This document shows positions 39,301 to 51,300 of a stretch of DNA of 64,000 nucleotides, piece by piece; position 1 is the first letter of the stretch; the number at the start of each line of letters is the position of its first letter. Source of the DNA: Eopsaltria australis (Eukaryota > Chordata > Aves > Passeriformes > Petroicidae); assembly GCA_034509425.1 (NCBI GenBank), contig JAVTVJ010001355.1, forward strand, positions 417,525-481,524. The letters run 5' to 3'. Position numbers and translations under genes: made by a program. The notes beneath the pieces were generated by a model. It was not told the DNA's origin. It searched no databases and was given only the letters and a program-made list of their open reading frames with translations.

Positions 39301-42300
39301 GGCTTTGCATAAATGAATATAATAGCAAGAGGGTGGTTACCTCGTGTCTTGCAGATAGGAATTGAGGGTGCTTATTTTAACATAAAAATTAAAATATATT
39401 TAGATCACAAATCGTGCACGCTCTCAATTTAAATGTTGGTTGCAAGGGTGATTTTTTCCCCCTTTATTCTGCTTTAAAAAGCAAAGCATTGAAAGCCCTT
39501 GAAACACAAGATGCAGCAGCACAAAGCTGGGAGGTAACAGACGTCACCACAGCAGAAACCTCTAATAAATTTTGTCGTGTAATTAGGTCAGGGTTTGAAT
39601 CCTGAGTGATTGGGCTGCTCTGCAGAGGGATGTGATTGCTACGAGATCTTTGGGCCTGGAATAAAATCCCAGATTTATTTGGGTTGGGAGGGGCCTTAAA
39701 TCCCATCCAGTTCCACCCCCTGCCGTGGGCAGGGACACCTTCCACTGTCCCAGGCTGCTCCAAACCCTGTCCAGCCTGGCCTTGGGCACTGCCAGGGATG
39801 GGACAGCCCCAGCTGTTCTGGGCTTTTCCTGTTCCACACCAATGCCCTGCTCACCTGGGCTTCAATTCTCCCACTTGTGGAAAGGCAGAACTGTTGGCAC
39901 AAGGCTGGAATTCAGTTGAATTCCTCCACCAGGCTGAACGTGCAGGGTCCAGGTTTGGTATCCTGCTTGGATGGATGGATGGATGGATGGATGGATGGAT
40001 GGATGGAGCTCCTTTGGGACCACAAAATCCCTGTTCTGAACGGAGCTGCTGTGCTCCCAGCAAAGCTGGATCGCTGCAAATTGAAAATGAAAGGATGTCT
40101 TCTCATCACAAAGAGAGTCATTGCAGCAGGATCAGGTTCCTTTTTCTCCCTCTTCATGGAAATGCAGGAATGATTAATAATCAACACATTCCTGTAGCTG
40201 CTTTTGTTCTACATTCTTTGAACCTCTTAGGCTGTCATCCATTAATTTTGAATCTCAGAAGGAACGAGTATAGAAATAGATGATGGAGTAATCCGAGGGT
40301 TTCTGAAAAGGTGAAACTTGTCTGTGATTGAATCCGTGCATTTTGTATTATTCTCCAAGTCTCCTGTGTGAAAATACTGCATTTCAGCACAGGAGAGGTC
40401 TTCATTTTGTCTTTAAATAATCTCCTCATCTTGCTGAGTGTTACCATCCTTGGGAGTGTATTAAAGCTGTGCAATTTCATCAATATCAAGTCAACAACTT
40501 CTATTTACAGTATTTCCATCATTGCCAGCTATGTTGCTTCTTCATCGCTGCTGTTCTTTCATATTTAAAATAAAAAGAAATTATCTGTGTATTTATTCTC
40601 TCCTGTGAGCAGGCTTTGGCCTTGGGAAAATATCAGGTATCTAAGTATAGAAAAGTCTGAAGAGTCTGCTAAATTTCAGCAGGGAATTGCTGGTTTTCTT
40701 TTAATTTTAGTTTTGCTGTGCAAAAGAAATGAGTTTGGTTTTTTCCAAGTAATGAAGAAACAGCTGTGTTGGTGTTAAATATTCAGTGGATTTGGAAGTG
40801 ACTTATTTAAAGATCTTCATCTTTATAGATTTCCCTCATTTGAAAGCACCCTAAAGTATGATTTTTGTGAGGGGGAGTAATTTCTCTTGGTTCTTTACCT
40901 TTCTGCAGTTGGCATTTTGGAGAGTCTGGGTTTCAAACCCGAAATAACGACACACCTTTCTGTTGCCAGCAAAGTATTTGGTTCCTGCTCTCTCCAACTG
41001 CAGAAAAGTTGGTGAGGGCCTTCTCCTGAGTGCTTAAAATAGGCAGTGGAGATTTGGAAAAAATGATGAGTGGTGGATTGCACAACCAGCCTGGCTGGAG
41101 CTGAAACTGCTTCCAGATCGTTCTGGAACGGGCGCGCTGGAGGAGGGCAGAAGGAGGAAAATGGGCTGGGGCCCCCCAAAACTGAGCTGAGCTCTAGCAG
41201 CAGCCAGGATGGCCCCTGAAGGAGCTGCAAAAAACATAGGGAGAGACTGTTTATAAGGGATGGAGGGACAGGACACAGGGAATGGGTTCCCACTGCCAGA
41301 GGGCAGGGTTGGATGGGATATTGGGATGAAATCCTTCCCTGGGAGGGTGGGCAGGCCCTGGCACAGGGTGCCCAGAGAAGCTGTGGCTGCTCCTGGATCC
41401 CTGGAAGAGCCCAAGGCCAGGCTGGAGCAGCCTGGGACAGTGGAAGATGTCCCTGTCCATGGCAGGAATGGCACTTAATGATCCTTAAGGCCCTTTCCAA
41501 CCCAAACCATTCCATGATTCTGTCAATCTCTGCCGTTCCCTGAAAGATGTTGCACCTTGCCTGGTGGAGTTTTGGGTGTCAGCAGTGCCTGTTCAGGAGC
41601 TTTCTGAGCTGTCCTCGTAGGCCAAGGGTAGAATTGGCATAATGGCATCAATTAATGCCCCAAATGCTGGGAAAAGCTCTAAAGGGGAGGCTGGAATGGG
41701 AATGTTTGACTTATGTATTTGTAGGCAGCTCTGTGTGAAAGAAGGTGATGATGCCTTTGGTGAGCTCTGAAATACCCTGCTCCCTTCTCCTTAGCATTCC
41801 AGCCTCCCTAACCTTGATGTTTGCAATTTTGGACAAGTCTTGCATTACATTTTCAAATAATCTTATTAATGTACCGCCTGAATGTGACTTAAATTCCCAT
41901 GTGATGGAGCCCACTGTAAGAAAAAGGAAAAGCTCGGTCTTGGTTGTGTTTTTCACTGTGCTGTGAGAGCAAAAATTGGGCATTTGAGATGTGGCTGGAG
42001 GGAAGGGTTGGAAGTTTGGAATCTGTGCTGGGCTGGGAAGGAGCACGGCCTGACTGAGAAGGGAATGCAAAATGGAGAAGAGAAAATGGAAAGAACAGGA
42101 TAGAAGCAGTTGGAATAACGCTGCTGGCAAGCCTCCCTCTTCCTTGAACCCCAAAATACTTGGGAACACGGGGGTTTCTGGCGTTCCCAGGATCCTCCTC
42201 TGTGCTGTGGTGCACGCAGAGGGTAACCAATCCTGGCTGTGATATTTCGGGGAGCTGCAGGTGGCAGAGTCCCACGTGGGCTGTGGATGTCCCACGAGCC

Positions 42301-45300
42301 GGAGCGTTGCTCTCTCACGCGGTGCCGTTGCAGCCTCGCTTTGTTCCGCGCGGAGCCGTCGCTGACGGAAGAGCAGGATTTAGCTGGGAAGCTTTGAAAT
42401 GCACATTCAGTACGTGCCCGTGGAGCATTCATCATCCTGATGGGGTAGTGGAGGATTATGCAATCCTTTTTTTTTTTCCCCTGCAGGACCTTTGTTGGGT
42501 GTTCAGGCTTGATGTATCATCGTTTCATCGACAGTGACGTCGTATTTTATTTTTATACTTTCTCATTGTGCAATTCTGCCATTTTTCACTGTATATCATG
42601 AAGATCTGAAGGAAAGTGCATTCCTTCCTGGTTAATATTCAACAAACAGTCTATAAAAAGATGTCGTTACTGTGCAGTAATTGCTTTATTTATCACCTTT
42701 CCTATGTGGCTAAAGCTGCTCGAATGAGCAGAGCAGAGAGCTGATGGTTTGGGCTGCTTTGGCTTCGTTTTTAAAGTTTTGGCTTTGGATTTTTGGCTCC
42801 TGTTGTAGAAATAGACCTAAATTCCATGAGGATGGTGTCTGAGAGGAGTGGGTTTATCTTGCGCAGGCATCAGGACTGTGGGTTGCAGATCAATGACCGG
42901 ATGGTGCTCAGCCAGCACATCCTTGACTTTGTAAACATCCAAGGCCAGGGGGTCTGGAGATCTGAAAGTCTTCTGGCCATGAACTTCGTGTAGTTTGACC
43001 TGTGGTGAAGTACATTTGGTGGCCATATGAAGGTGAATAAGGCAAAGTTGAACTTCTTGACCACTTCAGAAATAGATTTCATAGAACAAATACTAGAAAA
43101 AAAAAAGTATATTGGGTGCTTTTCATGGTTTGTTTTAGATCTGTAGCTTTGTTACTAGGGAGAAAACCTAAGAAAAACATGTTATGTTTTCCCTTCTTGC
43201 CCTGGATGAGGTCAAACACTTGTAGCCCTCTCTGGGTGCTTCAGGCAGGAGAGGGGGTTACTTGCAGTTAACAATTTGGAAGTTAAGCCTAACTTGACAA
43301 CTTTCTTGACTGCAAAGGATGGAAAGAAGTGCACTGTGACTAAATCTAGCACACAATTAATTCTTCTCCGCAGTTCTGCGTGTTAATTGCTGTCATTGTG
43401 TGAACTGATGGTTTAAGCAAAAATAGAAAATTTTATAACTGGTGTGTTGCTTACAATGCAGAGTCTCAGCTCGGAGTGCCAGCCCGCAGTGGCTTTTTGA
43501 ATCTCTGCTGTGCTGTCAATCTCTGTGAATCATCCTGATGGGAATGGAAAAAAACGGTGAAGAGCGCAAACCTGGGAAGTGTGGATTGCACTTTTCCCGG
43601 TGGTTCAGCACCCCAGGCTGGCATGGGATGGATGGATGGATGGATGGATGGATGGATGGAGAGCTGGGTGTTTCTGCAGAGATGCAGCTCAGCCTCCTCC
43701 TCGTGCCCTGAGCTCTGTCCTTCCCCATGTCCCTCTGTGAAGGAGCTCCAGTGCCATCCCCAGCCTCCTGCTGATCTGTGGCTGGTAAACCAGGGTGGAA
43801 TGGGATGATCCTTAAGGTCCTTCCAACCCAAACCATTCTGGGGTTCTTTGCCCTTCTGTGAAAGGTGTTTGGTGTTGCCTCGTGTGCTCTGGGGATGGAT
43901 TGGAGCAAAGGCATGAGTAGAGTGAAGGTGTCAATCTCAAGTGACATCCAGAGGTGAAATCACCAAGGTCTGTCTCAGCCCCTTCAGCAGCTTCAACCCC
44001 TGGCAGAGCTGCCATGACCTGTCTCCAGTGTGGAGTTTCTCCCTTTTTAGTTGGTGTGCATCCAGAGCAGCTCTGCTCTCCAGGCAGTGAGGATAAACCC
44101 CAGCTAGGTCTCTCCTCACCTTGCTGCCTCCCAAACTGCGATGCTTGCCCACAGGAGCCTGGAGCAAGGCTGTGTGAACAAGGAACCTGAAGCTTTACAT
44201 CCCCTCTGCTGCCAGAGAGGCTGGGAACAACCTCCTGGCTCTTCTGGCACTTTGTTTGAACTTCTGAGCTGCTACTTTAGGCGCTGCCTTTGAATAGCTG
44301 AATTTATTTTTTTGCGTGTTCCGTTGCTTGGCGACGACAGGAGGGAAAACAGTCACTGCAGCTCTTGTGGGTTTATTACTGATAAGTTAGCATCTCTAAT
44401 ACTGAAATGTATTTCTAATAAGACTAATGAGCTGTGATTCCTGGCTTTTGCCAGGCAGAATGTTGAATAAACTGTGCTGGTGCTTTGGGTATAGAACCCG
44501 AGACCCTGAGGGGTTTGGTGTTACCTCGAGCCATGCCTTGAATGTCTGTGCTTTGAGGGTTGTTTGAGGGTATTTTGTTCTGCTGACACTTTATTAGGTG
44601 AGGAGTTTTCTCCTATTTTTTTGCCCTGTTTTCCCTAGCAATAGAAGGGATTTTATTTAAAAACTCAGCATACAACAGCAGTGAAAAAATCCAAAGCAAA
44701 ACCCCCTCCACCTTGACAGAGTTTACCTACTGAAGTACAAAAACTCCAAGCTGAAAGTGCAGAAACCAAGTCTGTTTGCCTGGGAAAGCACTGGAACGTG
44801 TTCCCATTTTAGTCTGGTACCGTTTTTGACTGGGACAAGTTATAAATTTTCTGCTCTTGCATCAGATGTTGGCAGCAGCAGTCAGTTTTTATCATTCATG
44901 GGGCAGCATTCCTGTCGCTCAAAAAAGCATTTGTCCGATCAAGAGCTTTTTGGAATTTGTTTATAAATCTTCCCTTGCCGCTGGAATATTTGGAGAGCGT
45001 TAGCAGCAAGAATCCAGATAATTATGAGTGGCTGAAGGCATCTCTGTGTCTGTTCCATGGTTTTTTTTTCTAGATTGCCTGTTCAAGCTCTGTCCCATGA
45101 ACCGCTACTCGGCGCAGAAGCAGTTCTGGAAGGCAGCAAAGCCAGGAGCCAACAGCACCACGGATGCTGTGCTGCTCAATAAACTGCACGTGAGTACCCC
45201 CCTGCAGGGCCCTCCTCACCCTCTGCACTCACTGCCCATCCTGCTTGAAATGAGGGTTTCCAGTCCTTGTTCCCAGTCCAATCCTTGGCACGGTTAATGA

Positions 45301-48300
45301 GGAGACGCTGAGCGTCCATAAAAATCAGAGTGCGAGATTCCTTTGGGGATGTTCGCTCCAAGTATTCAGTCCTCTGATTTATGGCAAAATCATGGAGAAA
45401 ACTGAGTTGGAAGGGACTCACAGGGGTCATGCCAGCTCCTGGCCCTGCACAGACACCCCAACAATCCCACCCCATCCCTGAGAGTGGTGTCCAATGCTCT
45501 GACAACCTCCCATTCCCTGGGGAGCCTGTTCAGTGCCCCACCACCCTCTGGGGGAAGAACCTTTTCCTGATTTCCAACCTAAACCTCCCCTGGCACAGCT
45601 CCAGCCATTCCCTGGATTCTATCCCTGTCCCAGAAAGCAGAGGTCAGTGTTTGCCCCTCCTGTTCATGCTCACGGTCTGTGTCCCCCAGTTCTGTGTCCC
45701 CCAGTTCTGTGTCCATGATCCTGGGGTAGCCCTGGAGCTCCTGCCTTTAACCTGTGGTAAAGACAATGGTGCTCCAGGGCAGCATTTTGGGTGTTAACAG
45801 CATAAAAAAGGGACCCTTGAAACAATTGCCCAGAGGATTCTCAGGCACTGCAGCTCAAAATCAGGAGCTGCTGCTCTGATCAATCTATTGGGACTGCTCA
45901 AACAAACATCTCTGCTGTTGATACACGGGAAGGTTGATGGGTAATTATGAGTAATTATAGGTCCAGACAGCCTCTCCTTCCGTATTAGCTTGCAGTATTT
46001 AATATTTTCTGGGTAAAATGTTGACATTCAGCAGCTGAAAACTCAGTAAGGCAGTTGATTGCTGTTTTTAGAGCTCCTATATAAAAAAAAAGCCAACTTA
46101 ACTTAAATACCATCTGTTGACTTTAGAGTTAAATAAACTCAGTGTTTATGTTAAAATTACATAGCTGGAGTACTTCATGTCAAAATTACAATTCTGAATA
46201 TTTTTAGGTTCTTTGAGCCTATATTAAGCTCATTGTAGCCTGGAATACGAAATGGCCCCGTAGGAGAGTGTCACTTGCTGATTGCCATATGGCTGCCTCG
46301 CTCCTGCACTTCACAGAGACCCACTGGTGGACTCCTTCTGCTGCAGGAAATGTATTTATAACCCAAAAAGTATCAGCTTGGCAGGGACAAAGCTATTCTG
46401 GTAGCACAAAGCTGCCTCACCTGGGCCGTGGTTCTCACGTTGAGAAGGGAAGTGGCAGCGAGTTGGGAGGGATGGGGGGGTTGTTCTGGGGTTGGTGTGT
46501 GAGGAAAGGGGAGGGTTCATGGGTTTGAGGTGAAAATAGAGTCTAAGTACTGCAACATGCAGAAGAAATAGCTTTGGAATTGCCCTGGGTCACGTTGTCA
46601 TTTGGATTGTCTCTCCTTCCCTGAGTACATCCCAGTGTTTGGGAGCTGTCCCTGCTCATCTGACCCTTGACCCTTTTGTGTCAGGGTCCTGGAAGCACAG
46701 GGTGAGAATTTTCCAGGATGAGACTTTTCCAGTGTTAGATTTTTCCTGGGTTAGCCTGAGCCCCAGGTGATGTTTACACAGACATGTCCCACCATGACCT
46801 GCTTGATTTGGTGAAAGGATCTGAGCACTTTACAATTTATTAGGGGATTATTTAACCTGCATCACTTGGACATGAAGTCTGATGGGCACAATCAGGTCTG
46901 CAGTGACCCAGGGGCTTGAAAATAATTGTGTCCCATGTGCACCACTCCTATCAAAACATCTTCCTGCCAATCTGTGTGTCCCTGGGTCACCTTTTCCACT
47001 TGCTGGCACACGGGATGCTCCCAACCCTGTGCTGTGCATGGGACCCTGTTCCTGCACTCCCAGCTCTGAGCTCTGCCCAGGATGGGATTCCTTTATCAGA
47101 GCATTGCATTTCCAAGGCAGCTGATGATGCAAGATGTGTTCATCATCATCACTTGCCTTTTTTGGCTTCTGTTTGTCTGCTGGTGGAATTTATTGTCTGC
47201 CACGGAGTGCTCCATGCTGAGGTCAGGTTATTTTAAGTTAATGCCATTTAAGGGATTTAAAATCTGGGACACTTGTCTCTCTGTGGTCGCAGCATCCGAG
47301 CTGCTTGAGGAGCTGACATCTAGTGGCCAGAAAAGTGATTCTCCTGGAGAGTCTGTCAGATTTGGGGGGTGCTTTTGAAGTACATCCTGAGTGCTAATTG
47401 TACTTCCACAGAACACATTGTTTTCTGTATTTATAACAATTGTGGCACCCAGCAGTCCAGGCTGTGCTTGCTGTTACTTGGGAGGGCTCTGGTGTTTTGA
47501 AGAAATCTTTTCTTGACAGGAGACTTGGAAATCAAGCAAAAAAGTTGTATTTTAGTATTACACAGAAAATTGTGTTGCACTGTATGGCTGAATAAAATTT
47601 TGAATTTGAAAGAGCAGCTGTATCTCAGGTTCTCCTGGAGTAAGAAGCCAGTTTTCCTACCTGGCACAGCATCTAAAAATAGCACATTTTGAGTGAGCTG
47701 GAGCTGGTGAGATTCTCTAAAAGTGTGCAGATAGCTGCTCCTTTGTCCTGTGTTACTGATACTGCACCTCACTGTACTGAGGAACTGTGGGCTCTTTCCT
47801 TCTCCAAGAGAAAACTGGACCCACCACAGTCCTTGAGACCTGAGAACCAAACCCTAATCCTTGATGCTCAGCCTCCTAAAAAGTCCAATTTTAAATTGCT
47901 CTCCACCTCCACATAGCAGTTAAAGGAAATACAGATTTAAGTTTTAATTCAAAACATCATCTTTCCTGTAAAGTGAATTTCTTTATCAAATGAAATTGTT
48001 TAAAACCAGCCTGGGCCAAATAGTTCACTTTTAAAACAAAAGCAGCAAGAGGCTCATTGTTAATTATTAATTAATTCTTTGTGTCCTTATAATAATTGGA
48101 TTTTGCAGGGGCTTTCCCTTTCCTTGCCCTGTCAATGTGGTGCAGGAATCCTCAGCTGTGCCACAGAGGATCCATCACCTTGGGGAGCAAAGGGAAACAA
48201 AGAATCAAAGTTGAGGTTCTTTCATTCAATTTGTGTAGAAGTCAGTAGAACAGAATATAGAATTCCTGGCTGGAGTTGTTGCCCATCCCTTTTCCACCTT

Positions 48301-51300
48301 TTCCCCCCTGCTAGATATCTGCCTTCTGTCTTGTCAGAGCTTTTCAGCTCATGTTTTCTTCCAGAATTTTGTCCAATTGTACCCAAATTGCAGGTTACTT
48401 AAATGATGTGTGTCTATCTCCCCAAACAGTTGAGAAAGGGAATTGGAAATTACGCTGTTGGAAGCTGGAAAAAGGGGAAATTAGGCTCTTTCAGATGCTT
48501 GCTGTTTTCCCAGTCCTTTGAAATGATCTCGAAGAAAAGGGAGTTTCACAAACCCCCTTTTCTGAAACACTCAGCAATTGAACTGTTCTCCTTTAATTTC
48601 AGCATGCGGCGGATTTGGAAAAGAAACAGAACGAAACTGAAAACAGAAAACTGCTGGGAACAGTCATCCAGTATGGGAATGTCATCCAGGTAGGCTGTGG
48701 GAGCAATCACCCAGTGTGGGGTCGTCCAGGTAGGCTGTGAACATCTGGGCAAGCTGGAGAGGCTTTAGTTCAAAATTCCCTGCTCAGTAATATTGAAATT
48801 TCTGGAATTCATGGATAAGAGTCTGTAGTTTTGCCACTTTCTCCATGCCCTGAAGTGGGATCCTGGGAAGCAGGGCCTGGGTGTTGTGTCTGTGGTGAGG
48901 TCAGTTTTTATTTAGGGTTAATTGTGTTTGGTTTTGAGGTCACCATTGATTGTTTTCTTCAGGAATACTTGTTAGAGCCCTCATTAGAGTTGTTGGGATG
49001 TGGCACGTGGGCAGCACTAAATACCCTCTCACAGTGAAATGTTGACAATTAAATCATAAACTGATACAGAGACAGAAAATCAATAGAAACAATTACATTT
49101 TCTGTTAAATGAGACCAAGCAAAGCAAGAGAAGAGCAGCTTTGCCTCTTGCCAGGAAGAGCCACTTAGTCCCCAGCATTTCACAAGTTTTGGTCTGGGGG
49201 TTTTTTGGACAGGTTATTATAAGGGATGAGGGCATTTCCATGTGTTTGTCCTAGGTGGGGAAGGGACAGTTGGATTAAGTGGAGGAGTTTTGTTCTGTGT
49301 CTCTGAGTGTGAGTGGAATTGTGCCTGGACCCATCAATATTTGTGCATAATTCAGTTTGCAGTTGTCTCATGCACGCTCGGGTTGTTGAGGGGAGGAACA
49401 GGAGCATTCTTAGAACTGAACTCTGATTCTTATTCTAGCTGCTTCACTTAAAAAGTAACAAATACTTAACAGTAAATAAGAGGCTTCCAGCTCTGCTAGA
49501 GAAGAATGCAATGAGGGTGACCTTGGATGAAGCTGGAAATGAAGGCTCCTGGTTCTACATCCAACCCTTCTACAAACTGCGCTCCATCGGGGACAGTGTA
49601 AGCGCTGGCAGCAGGATCCTCACTCATCCTCTTGGGCACAGGGTGGATTTGGGAGGCCTCTCTTGCAATTAATGCAATGCACAGCTCTCCCAGTGCGTGA
49701 TGATGATGCAGGAACAACCTTTTTTGCTATGCTGTCATGAGGGGGAGGAGAATTGCTATGGTAACTTGTATTTTGGAAAAGTGGAATGATCTAACATTGG
49801 AGGGAATAAGGGACCTAATTAGGCTGGCCTCACTCAATTCCTGCTCAATTCAACATGGTAGGAAGTGTTGAGCTCCTTCAGGAGGTTTGGAAGGAATAAT
49901 TAGCATCTTGGTTTTCAGTGTTGTCAGCTTAGAATTGAAATTCGTCATCACTTTGGGTATGAGGAGTGAGGTAATAAGGAAGTGAAATGCTCCTGGTCAT
50001 GGGAAATCTTTAAATGCATTTTAATCCCTTCTTTTGCATCATCTGACTCACTTGGGTATAGAATCTTCCTAAAACCAGGAGGTCATGAGCTTCAGTGTGC
50101 TCTGGGGTCAGGCCAGGTGTGTATTTGGCACCTGAGCACGGTGAATTTATCAATCAGCCAACATTAATCCATCTGTACCAGAGCTCAGCCTGCTTCTTCT
50201 GCAAGGCTCTCACTCCAGTGGCATAGGGGTTTCAGACCTCAGTGCCTGAGTGTGGTGAGATAAATTCTGAACCAAACAGAATCCTGGTGGAATACTCAGA
50301 CTGGCTTCTCTCCAGGTGATTTCCTCCCATCACTTCCATAAAAAAAAAAAAAAAAAAAAAAGGAGGAAAAAGAGCTTTCTCAGGGTGCAAATTCGTCTGA
50401 TGCTGCACTTCCCTGCAGGTTGTCATTGGAGACAAAGTAGTCCTGAATCCTGTCAATGCTGGCCAGCCTCTCCATGCCAGTAGCCATCAGCTGGTGGATA
50501 ATCCGGGATGCAATGAGGTAAGGGGACACGGGCCCAGCTGGAGCAGCTGCACAAACCTCTCTGTGCTTCAGCTTAGCTGTTTGTACATGGTTTAGAATTC
50601 AGCAAGTTGTTTGGTACCCACTTAGGAATGCTTATCCTGGTAATCAGTGACTTAAATGAAAAGTCTTGGACCTCTGCTTTCTCTTGGGTGCTGGCAGAGG
50701 TTTGAGTTTGGTCTCTTTTACATGGCTGGCTAAAAATAAGGTGTTCAGAAATCAAAAGTTGTGGCACAGTGATGTGCTCCATGCAAGTCACTGTGAAGAA
50801 AATGGAATCTGCCAGCACAGATGTGCAACAAGTGGCTTCCAAGCAAGTCAGCTCTGAGTTCCTTGTTCTGGAGCAGATACAGAAAGGACTTTCCTTCTCT
50901 AGAGCAGTGCAGAGTTCTGGTGGAAATTGTCTGGACAATAAGACAGTGGCTCGTGGCAGGATCTCGTGCAGGCACAGGACAGTGGCACTGATGGTCTCAG
51001 TTCTCCTTTTAGGTCAACTCAGTGAACTGCAACACCAGCTGGAAGATCGTGCTGTTCATGAAATGGAGCGACAACAAGGACGACATCCTCAAAGGGGTGA
51101 GAGGCAGAGCTGTGCCTGGCCGAGCTGGGGCCCTGCTGGGCACTGCCCATCCTGACCCTGCTGTGCCTGCCTTTGCCAGGGGGACGTGGTGAGGCTGTTC
51201 CATGCAGAGCAGGAGAAGTTCCTGACGTGTGACGAGCACAGGAAGAAGCAGCACGTGTTCCTCAGGACCACGGGCAGGCAGTCGGCCACGTCTGCCACCA

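Larger units (their letters stand above)
15979..45073 (+). other. ITPR1 intron 2, 29 kb
   Basis: By far the largest intron (29,095 bp; gtaagt...tttctag). It contains CR1 fragments on both strands, five tandem arrays or duplications (22929-23162, 27075-27231, 30764-31086, 32520-32641 and GGAT arrays), and two CpG-rich patches (35090-35760, 42290-42375). No convincing nested gene or exon was found on either strand. Large early introns of this gene are plausible sites for enhancers or alternative first exons. Confidence 0.85.

Noticed and set aside
39636..40283. 215-codon + strand open frame
   Set aside because: Starts in a reverse-oriented CR1 tail and runs through the GGAT microsatellite (the WMDG repeat); not a gene.
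40895..41515. 206-codon minus-strand open frame
   Set aside because: Its N-terminal part is the reverse complement of a CR1 tail; no domain in the rest.
42817..43082. Two overlapping minus-strand frames that look slightly protein-like (69 and 70 codons)
   Set aside because: I considered a processed-pseudogene remnant, but could not match either to a family; a translated search would decide.
50340..50361. A22 run as the tail of a processed pseudogene or SINE
   Set aside because: No retroposon body or target-site duplication recognised next to it.
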